Source: Acididesulfobacillus acetoxydans (lineage in GTDB: Bacteria > Bacillota > Desulfitobacteriia > Desulfitobacteriales > Desulfitobacteriaceae). Taken from it: a stretch of DNA of 64,000 nucleotides. Below the pieces are notes generated by a model. It had not been told where the DNA came from. It searched no databases and saw only the letters and a list, made by a program, of their open reading frames with translations. The stretch is taken from NCBI RefSeq assembly GCF_902729405.1, contig NZ_LR746496.1:1240001-1304000 (forward strand), written 5' to 3'. Made by a program: the position numbers and the translations under genes. Positions 8,470-16,664 of the stretch are shown here, in pieces; the stretch's first letter is position 1; each line of letters begins with the position of its first letter.

Positions 8470-9675
8470 ATGGTGATGGGTAAAGACGAGGGAGACGGTA
8501 TTCGCAGGAGAAGCGAACTGGATAGCCTTCTCTTGAAGGCGGATTGGCGCGGATTGAGGTATCGGGCCAGCCGGGACCGTTCCGTCGTGAGGCAACTGCA
8601 GAGTAAAGTGCTGACTGCGTCGGGATTGCTGTTATGGCGGGCAGTGGAAGGGTTGGGACGGGTGGCGGGATGGTTGGAAGAGGAAAGGCCGGGCTACGCG
8701 CAGGAGATGGTTCGCCGCTATTTTTGGGCGCTCAATGAAGAATCCGGTGGTACGGCTTGGAATGCGGGGCAGGCCATCGGGAGCATCATGGCCAACAGTC
8801 CGGACACGTGCGGGCATTTTCATTGGATGTTCAGCGATTTTTTAGCCGATCCCAGTTTGCGAGACGGAGTGTTGTGGGGATTGCTGCAGTTGGCGCTTGA
8901 GGCTCCGCAATGGGTGTTCCCTTTGGAAGAGCGGGTTAAACCTTTCTTGGGGGCGGGTTCTGCGGAAACGCAACTCTTGGCGGCACTAATCTATCGTTTT
9001 ATGCGGGAGCGGGCGGGACAAGAACAGGGGTGGGAGATTTCCCGCGCGGACGGCTTGGCGGAGGGCGAGACGCCGGTCACGCTTTATCAGGAAGGGAAAC
9101 TGAGAACCCTTCCCGTGCGATCGTGGCTGCAAACGGATACGGTCAGCTTTTGGACTCAAACCATGGATATGGGCGGGGTCGAAGCCCACCTGACGCTGGC
9201 CGGCAGCGGGGAGGGGTTGTGTTGGCTTAGCTCAGGCAATCCCAGGGAGGAGGAAGGCAGGTTGCGTTCCTGGGTGCGGCGGCACTTACCGGGGTCTTGG
9301 CTGGTCCGGACTTCCCGGCCGCATGAGGAGGCACTCAGGGAACTCGGCGAGTATTTTCAGGGCGCGCGCCGCAAGTTCGAGCTGCCCCTGCACTTGAAAG
9401 GGACGGATTTTCAAAAGAGGGTCTGGCGGGCCCTGACAGATATTCCCTATGGAGAGACCCGCAGTTACCATGATATTGCGGTAGCCGTGGGCAGTCCCAA
9501 GGGTTCCCGTGCGGTGGGCGGCGCCGTTCATGAAAATCCGGTTGCTTTTGTCGTCCCCTGTCACCGGGTCATTGGACAAGACGGAAGATTGACCGGGTAT
9601 GCGGGGGGCTTGGAACTCAAAGCCGCTTTACTGGAATTGGAGAAAGGCAGGGATTCTTTGCCCGGCGGGGCGTGA
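8470..9675 (+). CDS. DVU0298-like domain fused to O6-methylguanine-DNA methyltransferase
   Basis: 401 residues. The last ~90 are a full DNA-repair methyltransferase domain: FQKRVWRALTDIPYGETRSY, the acceptor cysteine in VVPCHRVIG, and the closing LTGYAGGLELKAALLELE. The first ~190 (e.g. WRAVEGLGRVAG, LNEESGGTAWNAGQAIG) resemble HEAT-like DVU0298 proteins, judged from remembered motifs only. A middle segment (about 200-310) resembles the degenerate N-terminal lobe of Ogt proteins. The methyltransferase end should repair O6-alkylguanine by suicidal transfer. ATG 8470 or 8476 could be the start; AAGAGGT (8461-8467) favours 8476. Confidence 0.85.
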   Translation: MVMGKDEGDGIRRRSELDSLLLKADWRGLRYRASRDRSVVRQLQSKVLTASGLLLWRAVEGLGRVAGWLEEERPGYAQEMVRRYFWALNEESGGTAWNAGQAIGSIMANSPDTCGHFHWMFSDFLADPSLRDGVLWGLLQLALEAPQWVFPLEERVKPFLGAGSAETQLLAALIYRFMRERAGQEQGWEISRADGLAEGETPVTLYQEGKLRTLPVRSWLQTDTVSFWTQTMDMGGVEAHLTLAGSGEGLCWLSSGNPREEEGRLRSWVRRHLPGSWLVRTSRPHEEALRELGEYFQGARRKFELPLHLKGTDFQKRVWRALTDIPYGETRSYHDIAVAVGSPKGSRAVGGAVHENPVAFVVPCHRVIGQDGRLTGYAGGLELKAALLELEKGRDSLPGGA

Positions 9676-9760
9676 TCCGAGACCGAGCCATGCATGATTT
9701 GACAACTTTTTGGTCAGACTAGAGGTTGAACGATTGAAGATCTTACCTAAGGGAGAACAA

Positions 9761-10153
9761 ATGGTGAGTGAAAGGACGGTCAATCTCATGAAGCATGTTT
9801 ATGCCCTAATCGTCAAGTATGTCATGGTTGCGGTAATCCTGTATGTGGTCCTGGGGTTGTTTTACAGCGTCGGCATCGGGGATATTCTGTTGCTGAGCCT
9901 TGTTGTGACAGTCTTGGCCTACCTCTTGGGGGATTTGCTGGTTTTGCCGATGGGTGGTAATGTCATGGCCACGGTGGCCGATTTCGTGATAGCGGTTGTC
10001 GCCGTCTGGGGAATCGGGGGTTATTGGCTGAATTACGGAATCAGCATTGTTCCGGCCCTCTACTCGGGTATCTTGATCGGAGTGGGAGAATGGTTTTTCC
10101 ACAAATACATGGTGGGGCGGGTCGTGGACAATCATGTGGATCCGTCGGAGTAA
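9761..10153 (+). CDS. DUF2512 (YndM-like) membrane protein
   Basis: 130 residues with four hydrophobic segments. The pattern VVLGLFYSVGIGDILLLSLV, LLGDLLVLPMGGN and WFFHKYM is that of the DUF2512 family of Bacillus and Clostridia, some members of which are linked to sporulation. Function is not known. The ribosome site AAGGGAG (9749-9755) fits ATG 9761; family members usually begin at the next Met (MKHVYALIVKY, 9788), which also has a plausible site. It stands alone. Confidence 0.82.
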   Translation: MVSERTVNLMKHVYALIVKYVMVAVILYVVLGLFYSVGIGDILLLSLVVTVLAYLLGDLLVLPMGGNVMATVADFVIAVVAVWGIGGYWLNYGISIVPALYSGILIGVGEWFFHKYMVGRVVDNHVDPSE

Positions 10154-10278
10154 ATGTCAAGTCGGCGCCGGTCTCGGAGTAGACCCCGGACGGATGAAGG
10201 GTCAGCCATGAATTGCCAAGACAGACAACAAAGATGAACTACGACGTGAAGCTTTAAAGACGACCCAGAGATAGAGCT

Positions 10279-10410
10279 GAAGATATAGATATAATAGAGA
10301 TAGAGATAGAGATAAAGATAGAGATAAAGATAGAGATAGAGATAAAGATAGAGATAAAGATAGAGATAAAGATAAAGATAGAGATAAAGATAGAGATAAA
10401 GATAAGATAA
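10279..10410. repeat. GATA-type hexanucleotide microsatellite
   Basis: About 130 bp of GATAGA and GATAAA units in tandem, purine-only except for the T of each unit. The reverse strand reads as an alternating Leu-Tyr open frame that is an artefact of the repeat. It lies between the DUF2512 gene and nifJ. Such tracts are rare in bacterial chromosomes and prone to length change. Confidence 0.9.
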
Positions 10411-10730
10411 GCTATTGAGAGAGGCCATAAGGACCATCAAGTAGACAACTTCTTTACTAAAGAACTACGGGTTTTGCGGTAAGGCCCTGCCCTCTGTCCC
10501 GGTTGAGGTGACGGAAGGCGGGGTTTTTATGCATGGTTGGAGAAGGAAAGACGCATAATAAAGGACAGGGTGTGGGCGGTAGGCCGGTGTGCCCGGCGGT
10601 ATCGTCTGTTGGCATGCTTGCTTTGGTGAGCGCTTTCTTGACCAGGGCGAGAGGAGCGGGAGAAGAGCAAGATATGAAGGATAAGAAGGATGGAATGGCA
10701 AGGTGAAAATGAAAAGGAGGGCTAATCCCA
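10411..10730. other. Upstream region of nifJ
   Basis: A 320-bp stretch with a possible hairpin (CCCTGCC near 10488, GGCGGGG near 10518, then TTTTT), which could be a terminator or attenuator but has a long loop. The ribosome site AAGGAGG (10714-10720) lies at its end. No confident promoter was found. Confidence 0.35.
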
Positions 10731-13700
10731 GTGGCAAAGAAAATGAAAACGATGGACGGGAATACGGCGGCGGCCAGTGCTTCTTATGCATTGACGGAAG
10801 TCGCGACCATTTTCCCGATTACCCCCTCTTCGCCGATGGCGGAAAGTGTGGACGAGTGGGCCGCGCACGGCAAGAAGAACTTATTCAACCAACCCGTGAA
10901 GGTGGTGGAGATGCAATCCGAAGGCGGCGCGGCCGGGGCCTTGCACGGGTCTTTACAGGCGGGGGCCTTAACCACGACCTATACGGCTTCGCAGGGTTTG
11001 CTGTTGATGATTCCCAACATGTATAAGATGGCGGGGGAATATTTACCGGCAGTCTTTCAGGTGAGTGCCAGATCCTTGGCCTCTCACGCCTTATCGATCT
11101 TCGGCGACCACCAAGATGTAATGGCCGCGCGCCAAACCGGTTTTGCCTTATTGTGCTCGGCCAGTGTGCAGGAAGCGCAAGATCTTGCTTATGTGGCCCA
11201 CTTGTGTGCGCTGAAAGCCCGTGTGCCCTTTCTGCACTTTTTTGACGGTTTCCGCACTTCCCACGAAGTGCAGAAAATTGAGGTTATCGAGGCGGAAGAG
11301 ATTGCCAAATTGGTGGATTATCAGGCTCTGAAGGATTTCCGGGATCGGGCCCTCAGCCCGGAACACCCGGTTCTGCGGGGAACGGCTCAGAATCCGGATA
11401 TTTATTTTCAGGAGAGGGAATCAGGCAACCGGTTTTTCCAGGCCGTTCCGGATATCGTCGCCAATATGATGCGAGAAATTAAAACTTTAAGCGGCCGGGA
11501 GTACCAGCCTTTCGTTTATTATGGGGCGGAGGATGCCGATCGGATCATTGTCGCCATGGGCTCTGTCTGTGAGACGGCCGCAGAAGTAGTGGATTATTTG
11601 AATGCCCGCGGGGAGAAGGTAGGGATACTGAAAGTTCACCTCTACCGCCCGTTCTCCGCTCAATATTTCTTCAACGTTTTGCCCAAGACAGTGCAAAAGA
11701 TTGCCGTTTTGGATAGGACGAAAGAGCCCGGCTCCCCCGGTGAACCGCTCTACCTGGATGTGGTGAGGGTGTTTTATGAACGGGCGCAGAAGCCCCTGAT
11801 CGTCGGCGGGCGCTATGGCTTGGGTTCCAAAGACACGACGCCCGCGCAATTAGCCGCGGTTTACAAAAATCTGGCCCAAGCCCAGCCAAAAAATGATTTT
11901 ACCATCGGCATCGTTGACGATGTGACCTTTACCTCCTTACCGGAAGGTGAGCCCATGGAGACTACCCCGCAAGGAACGATCAGCTGCAAGTTCTGGGGGT
12001 TGGGTTCGGACGGGACGGTGGGAGCCAACAAATCGGCGATCAAGATTATCGGGGATCACACGGGTATGTATGCCCAGGGCTATTTTGAATACGATTCCAA
12101 GAAGTCCGGCGGAACCACGATTTCTCACTTGCGTTTCGGCCAAAAGCCGATTCAGTCCGCTTACCTCGTTTCCAGTGCCGACTACATAGCTTGTCACAAC
12201 AAATCGTTTCTCCGGCAATATGACCTCGTCAAAGGGCTCAAGCAAAACGGAACGTTTGTCCTCAATTGTCCTTGGAATATGGACGAGCTTGAGCAGAATC
12301 TGCCGGCGGCCCTAAAACGCTATATTGCCCGCAACAATATAAAATTTTACATTGTTGACGCGATTGATATTGCCCGCAAAATCGGTTTGGGTGGCCGGAT
12401 CAATATGGTCATGCAGGCGGCCTTCTTCAAGCTGGCCAATGTCATCCCGCTTGAAGATGCGGTGAAATATCTCAAAGACTCAATCCAGGCGACTTATGGG
12501 AGAAAAGGCCGGAAGATCGTGGAGATGAACTGGAAAGCGGTCGACGAAGGGATCAATGCCACGGTCAAGGTGGAAGTTCCGGCGGCTTGGGCCGATGCGG
12601 CCGACCAGGCAAAAGAGCCGGGCTTGAGCGGGGAGACCGAATTCCTGCGCAAAATTCAAAGGCCGATGGAACGCCACGAAGGGGATGACTTGCCGGTCAG
12701 CAGTTTTGTGGGGAGGGAAGACGGGACCTTCCCGTTGGGTACGACGAAGTGGGAAAAGCGCGGAATCGCCGTCATGATTCCGGAATGGCAAATTGACGAG
12801 TGTATTCAGTGCAACCAGTGTTCATATATTTGTCCGCACGCCACGATCCGGCCTTTCCTTCTGGATAGTGCGGAAGAGGAACAGGCGCCTGAAACCTTCA
12901 AGACGAAGAAAGCCATCGGCAAGGAGTTGGATGGGCTCAACTTCAGAATCCAGGTGAGCCCGCTGGACTGTACAGGTTGCGGCAATTGCGCGGATATTTG
13001 TCCGGCCCCCGGCAAAGCTTTGATCATGAAACCGGCTGATGAACAAATCGGAAAACAAAGTGCCAACTGGGAATTTGCCTTGACTGTCCGGGAAAAAAAC
13101 AATCTTCTTAATCCCAAGACCCTCAAGGGAAGCCAGTTTGCCCGCCCGCTGCTGGAGTTCAACGGTGCCTGCCCCGGCTGTGGTGAAACAGCGTATGTCA
13201 AGCTCCTGACCCAGCTTTTTGGGGATCGCATGATGATTGCCAACGCTACGGGCTGCACCTCAATCTGGGGTGGCAGTGCTCCTTCTATTCCCTATACGAC
13301 CAATGCGGAGGGTAGGGGTCCCAGCTGGGCCAACTCCCTCTTTGAGGACAATGCCGAATATGGTTACGGCATGTATTTGGGTGTTAAGCAGATGCGAGAG
13401 AGGCTGGCGCTCCTCATGCGCGGTGCGCTGGAGAGTGGGGTGCGGGAGGAAACCAAGGAAGCCTTGCGTAACTGGCTGGATCATTTTGCCGACGGGGATG
13501 TCTCCCGAGTGGCTTCCGATCAAGTCCTCCGGGCCCTCCAAGCGGAGCCTGATACCAACAATCCGGTCCTTAAGCAAATTTTAGAGGCCAAAGATTACCT
13601 GGTTAAACGGTCTCACTGGATCGTCGGCGGCGACGGCTGGGCCTATGATATCGGCTATGGCGGTTTGGATCACGTGTTGGCGGCGGGGGACGATGTGAAC

Positions 13701-14270
13701 GTCCTTGTGCTCGATACCGAGGTCTATTCCAATACCGGGGGCCAGTCCTCGAAGGCGACGCAAACGGCGGCTATCGCCAAGTTTGCCGCCGCCGGCAAAA
13801 AAATCCGCAAGAAAGATCTGGGTCTCATGGCCATGAGTTACGGTTATGTTTATGTCGCTCAGGTTTCTATGGGTGCCAACATGAATCAGGTGCTGAAGGC
13901 GATTGCCGAAGCGGAAGCCTACCCGGGCCCGTCCTTGATTATCGCTTATGCGCCTTGTATTAACCACGGGATCAAAGCCGGTATGGGGACGTCGGTGCTG
14001 GAAGGAAAGCGGGCAGTTGCCGCGGGTTACTGGCACCTTTACCGTTATAATCCACTGCTGAAGGAACAAGGGAAAAACCCCTTCACGCTCGATTCGAAAG
14101 AACCCGCCGCCTCCTTTAAGGAGTTTCTGTTGGGTGAGATTCGCTACGCCTCGCTGGCTACGGTGTTCCCGGATGCCGCCGAAAAACTGTTTGAGGTGGC
14201 TGAACGAGACGCCCGCGAGCGCTACGAATCCTATAAGCGCCTGGCGGAGATGAAATTCCCGAACGGTTGA
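10731..14270 (+). CDS. nifJ: Pyruvate:ferredoxin (flavodoxin) oxidoreductase, single-chain
   Basis: 1179 residues, the usual length for homodimeric PFOR. All parts are present in order: pyruvate-binding N-terminal domain, transketolase-like domain II, the gamma domain (GSDGTVGANKSAIKIIG), two [4Fe-4S] motifs (CIQCNQCSYICP and CTGCGNCADICP), a third-cluster cysteine in GACPGCGETAY, and the thiamine site (GDGWAYDIGYGGLDH, YSNTGGQSSKAT). It converts pyruvate and CoA to acetyl-CoA and CO2 with reduced ferredoxin, the central reductant source in this kind of anaerobe. GTG start behind AAGGAGG with 10 bases of spacing. Confidence 0.98.
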   Translation: MAKKMKTMDGNTAAASASYALTEVATIFPITPSSPMAESVDEWAAHGKKNLFNQPVKVVEMQSEGGAAGALHGSLQAGALTTTYTASQGLLLMIPNMYKMAGEYLPAVFQVSARSLASHALSIFGDHQDVMAARQTGFALLCSASVQEAQDLAYVAHLCALKARVPFLHFFDGFRTSHEVQKIEVIEAEEIAKLVDYQALKDFRDRALSPEHPVLRGTAQNPDIYFQERESGNRFFQAVPDIVANMMREIKTLSGREYQPFVYYGAEDADRIIVAMGSVCETAAEVVDYLNARGEKVGILKVHLYRPFSAQYFFNVLPKTVQKIAVLDRTKEPGSPGEPLYLDVVRVFYERAQKPLIVGGRYGLGSKDTTPAQLAAVYKNLAQAQPKNDFTIGIVDDVTFTSLPEGEPMETTPQGTISCKFWGLGSDGTVGANKSAIKIIGDHTGMYAQGYFEYDSKKSGGTTISHLRFGQKPIQSAYLVSSADYIACHNKSFLRQYDLVKGLKQNGTFVLNCPWNMDELEQNLPAALKRYIARNNIKFYIVDAIDIARKIGLGGRINMVMQAAFFKLANVIPLEDAVKYLKDSIQATYGRKGRKIVEMNWKAVDEGINATVKVEVPAAWADAADQAKEPGLSGETEFLRKIQRPMERHEGDDLPVSSFVGREDGTFPLGTTKWEKRGIAVMIPEWQIDECIQCNQCSYICPHATIRPFLLDSAEEEQAPETFKTKKAIGKELDGLNFRIQVSPLDCTGCGNCADICPAPGKALIMKPADEQIGKQSANWEFALTVREKNNLLNPKTLKGSQFARPLLEFNGACPGCGETAYVKLLTQLFGDRMMIANATGCTSIWGGSAPSIPYTTNAEGRGPSWANSLFEDNAEYGYGMYLGVKQMRERLALLMRGALESGVREETKEALRNWLDHFADGDVSRVASDQVLRALQAEPDTNNPVLKQILEAKDYLVKRSHWIVGGDGWAYDIGYGGLDHVLAAGDDVNVLVLDTEVYSNTGGQSSKATQTAAIAKFAAAGKKIRKKDLGLMAMSYGYVYVAQVSMGANMNQVLKAIAEAEAYPGPSLIIAYAPCINHGIKAGMGTSVLEGKRAVAAGYWHLYRYNPLLKEQGKNPFTLDSKEPAASFKEFLLGEIRYASLATVFPDAAEKLFEVAERDARERYESYKRLAEMKFPNG

Positions 14271-14585
14271 TCTAGGTGACCAAGAAGGTAAAGGGCCACT
14301 GGCGGTGCAAACTGTGTTACACTAAGATAGATATCTGCCAGTGTGGCATCGTAAGCAATCGGCAATGGTGATATCTATGGGTTCAAGAGGGCAGCCTTTG
14401 GGAAAAGGGTTGCCCCCTTGGACAGAAGCTATTGTTTTCTCAACTAATCGCCTAAATCTTCTTGGGAATTTTGGCCAATGGGGATTTTGGCCAATTGGTA
14501 TTTGTCAACTGACGACGCGCCCTGCTCGTTACCAGGATAGGGTCAAGGATAGAAGTTTCAAAGGCTTTAATTTCTTCAGCCGGCT
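14271..14585. other. Intergenic stretch after nifJ
   Basis: It holds an imperfect hairpin (GGGCAGCC near 14390 with GGTTGCCCCC near 14408) that may end nifJ transcription, and a short direct repeat TTTTGGCCAA. No gene is supported. Confidence 0.35.
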
Positions 14586-15161
14586 TCAGCCGTGGGAGGA
14601 TGTCTGAGGGAAAATATCCCTTAGCTGGATTTCCAAGCCTGTCAACAAAGGGGAAGTCAAAATATCCTCATCATCACATGCTTGAAATAGATTCCAGCTT
14701 TGCTCGGCCCGTGTAAAAACTTCAATCGTTTTATGGTCGGGGTCTGCTATCCAGTATTCCTTCACCCCATGTTTGTAGTACATCCTGCTTTTTTCAACTC
14801 GATCATTTTTACCCGTTGAAGGTGACAATATTTCCACGACTAAATCCGGTGCGCCCTGAATATTTGTCTCAGTAATAATATCCAGGCGGTTTTTGGCGAT
14901 AAATAATATATCCGGCTGGGGCTTTTCCGTTTCAGATAAAAGAACATCCATCGGGGCATAGAAGACTTTACCCAAGTCATGCTTACGAACAAATTCTTTA
15001 ACCGCGGAATATAGTTCTCCGCTTAACTCTTGGTGAATCGTTCTTGGCGCCGGAACCAAGATTAACCTTCCCCCAATCAGCTCGTATTGGTTGTCATCGT
15101 CTATTTTTAGGTAATCTTCATAGGTATACAACCTCTCGGTTCCTGCCTTTTCCGTACGCAT
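14586..15161 (-). CDS. Uma2 family (DUF820) putative restriction-type nuclease
   Basis: 191 residues. The PD-(D/E)XK core of the family is seen as PQPDILFI, then LVVEILSPSTGKNDRVEK, followed by the signature YYKHGVKEYWIADP. The N-terminal YTYEDYLKI and YELIGGRLIL are also typical. Uma2 proteins are abundant in cyanobacteria and some Firmicutes, and their biological role is unsettled. Ribosome site AAGGGGGT precedes the ATG. It follows a small antitoxin-like gene on the same strand (82-bp gap), perhaps as an operon. Another Uma2 gene lies at 28801-29379. Confidence 0.9.
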   Translation of the reverse strand: MRTEKAGTERLYTYEDYLKIDDDNQYELIGGRLILVPAPRTIHQELSGELYSAVKEFVRKHDLGKVFYAPMDVLLSETEKPQPDILFIAKNRLDIITETNIQGAPDLVVEILSPSTGKNDRVEKSRMYYKHGVKEYWIADPDHKTIEVFTRAEQSWNLFQACDDEDILTSPLLTGLEIQLRDIFPQTSSHG

Positions 15162-15242
15162 TATCAGACAACCCCCTTGTAAGATCCAACCAATCCGAAA
15201 AAACCATCTACCTAAAGACTACTTTTTTGAACAATATTTGCC

Positions 15243-15491
15243 TCAACTATTCTCATATTTGTCTATCATAGCTTTCGCCCAGGCGCTGCTTTCTAAATCT
15301 TGTAGGTCCTTGCATTTGTACTTTTCCAATACTCCTCTGGCCCTTTTGGTTTTCTGTTCCATGCCGCCTTCCGTATTCACATCTTCATATGGATGTATGA
15401 GTATGTCAACTTTCCGATTTCTCAGGCTTTCAGGGATATCAATAATGTGAGCTAATACATCGCTATTTTCGACCTTTCTAGTGAATGTCAT
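15243..15491 (-). CDS. Small antitoxin-like hypothetical protein
   Basis: 82 residues, with a strong ribosome site (GGAGGT, 10 bases before ATG). The start (VENSDVLAHIIDIPESLRNRKVDILIHPYED) resembles the beta-rich N-terminus of small antitoxin-type proteins with the pattern IDIPE.LRN.KV.I.I.P; the C-terminal half is charged and helical. It precedes the Uma2 gene, so the two may be co-transcribed. No function can be assigned with confidence. Confidence 0.72.
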   Translation of the reverse strand: MTFTRKVENSDVLAHIIDIPESLRNRKVDILIHPYEDVNTEGGMEQKTKRARGVLEKYKCKDLQDLESSAWAKAMIDKYENS

Positions 15492-15509
15492 TGCAAACTA
15501 ACCTCCATG

Positions 15510-15566
15510 TCAGAAAAGTGCGAAATCCCTTTCATCAGGTACGGATGTGCTTAGTATTAACTCCAC
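15510..15566 (-). CDS. Possible 18-residue leader peptide
   Basis: A GTG codon placed 4-5 bases after AAGGAGGTG opens an 18-codon frame (MELILSTSVPDERDFALF), whose TGA lies just before the ribosome site of the next gene. It is too short to judge by homology. The strong ribosome site is the main support; translation coupling to the antitoxin-like gene would be a reasonable role. Confidence 0.3.
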   Translation of the reverse strand: MELILSTSVPDERDFALF

Positions 15567-15589
15567 AGGGCACCTCCTTCATCTGTAAT

Positions 15590-15595
15590 ATTATA
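15590..15595 (-). promoter_or_regulatory. Minus-strand -10 element
   Basis: TATAAT on the minus strand, 20 bases upstream of the ribosome site of the leader frame. The -35 is poor (TTTCGC at 17 bases). Confidence 0.4.
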
Positions 15596-15830
15596 CCATA
15601 CGTTGAACGACAGCGAAAGCTCTGATCACAGGGCTTAACCCAAATGTTTATGGGCGCTCAGAAAAGACATTACGGTACTGGGGTAGCGGTTGCTCCGGCG
15701 CTTGAAAGGAAAAGGTTTGTGGGGATGCACCCGTACGATGTAGCGTGGGATCGTGGCCTGTCAATTGCACCAACTGACGGGATCCGGTATTTTTCGGGGA
15801 CAATCGCAGCGCATTTTTGCGGAAGGCTCC

Positions 15831-15859
15831 TTGTTCAAGATGGTGCGCCATGGTAAAAT
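15831..15859 (+). promoter_or_regulatory. Promoter of the first MNT/HEPN pair
   Basis: TTGTTC (15831-15836), 17 bases, TAAAAT (15854-15859). The predicted start near 15866 leaves no room for a ribosome site before ATG 15878, which favours ATG 15908 for the next gene. Confidence 0.5.
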
Positions 15860-15907
15860 AAGGATTGGAAGCGGCCGATGGGTATTGCCAGAAAGCGAGG
15901 GCCGGAG

Positions 15908-16216
15908 ATGTTGGCTTTTGAAGCGGAAATCGCAGATATTACGCGGCAGATCGGAGAACGATTTAACCCTGAGCAGGTCTATTTGTTTGGTTCATGTGCT
16001 AAAGGTTGGGCTCATTCGAGAAGTGACATTGATCTTTGTATTATCATGCCAACCCGTGACAAACGTGTGCTTGTCCGTGATATGTTGCTTGAACTGAATT
16101 ATGAGAGAGACGTCGACATTGTCGTGTACACACCCGAGGAGTGGAGCAAGCACAGCCAAGATCCTTCGACTTTTGCCAATGTTATTAGGCGGACGGGGGT
16201 AAAATTACGTGGTTGA
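15908..16216 (+). CDS. MNT-type nucleotidyltransferase (minimal, antitoxin-like)
   Basis: 102 residues. The nucleotidyltransferase signature GSCAKGWAHSRSDIDLCI supplies the G-S pair and the D-x-D metal ligands; a third acid may be the D in RDVDIVVY. Its stop overlaps the next gene (a HEPN protein) by 8 bases. In MNT/HEPN toxin-antitoxin systems the MNT protein can inactivate the HEPN ribonuclease by adding AMP; applying that here is inference. ATG 15878 is an alternative start. Confidence 0.87.
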   Translation: MLAFEAEIADITRQIGERFNPEQVYLFGSCAKGWAHSRSDIDLCIIMPTRDKRVLVRDMLLELNYERDVDIVVYTPEEWSKHSQDPSTFANVIRRTGVKLRG

Positions 16217-16604
16217 CAGCAAAAGTTATTCCGAATGGTTCAAAATGGCACAAAGAGACCTGGAGAGTGCGCGTATTCTTTTTGAGCACGATGCGGATTT
16301 TGGTACTGTTTGCTTTCACTTGCAGCAGGCGGTCGAGAAATATATTAAAGGTTTCTTGCTTAGTAAAACAGGATTGATTCAAGAAGGCCATAATTTAGTT
16401 AAATTATGCAAAAAAGCGGCGGCAGTGGAGTATGATTGCAAGCAATTCCTTAAAGATGTTGCTTTTCTCAATACGTTTTACATTGAAACACGTTACCCCG
16501 CTGAGGATCCGCTGATAGTAGAACGGGAGGATGTTATGGAGTGCTTTCGGATCACAGATAAGGTCTTGGGCTTTATCGACGGACTCCCAACACAGACGAA
16601 ATAA
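16209..16604 (+). CDS. HEPN domain protein (partner of the MNT protein)
   Basis: 131 residues from a GTG inside the end of the MNT gene. The first helix (EWFKMAQRDLESARILFE) and CFHLQQAVEKYIKGFLL are classic HEPN features. The usual catalytic R-x4-6-H motif is not obvious; ETRYPAED is at the corresponding C-terminal position. It may therefore be an inactive or non-toxic HEPN protein. The tight overlap says the two are translated together. Confidence 0.85.
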   Translation: MVDSKSYSEWFKMAQRDLESARILFEHDADFGTVCFHLQQAVEKYIKGFLLSKTGLIQEGHNLVKLCKKAAAVEYDCKQFLKDVAFLNTFYIETRYPAEDPLIVEREDVMECFRITDKVLGFIDGLPTQTK

Positions 16605-16664
16605 CTGTCGGGAATTGGTAAGGCTCTGGAAAAGGTTACATTGGAGAAAGGGTGAGGTCTTGGA

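Noticed and set aside
10132-10440. Minus-strand frame of 102 residues with alternating Leu-Tyr
   Set aside because: It is the reverse reading of the GATAGA/GATAAA satellite and has no ribosome site or protein-like composition.
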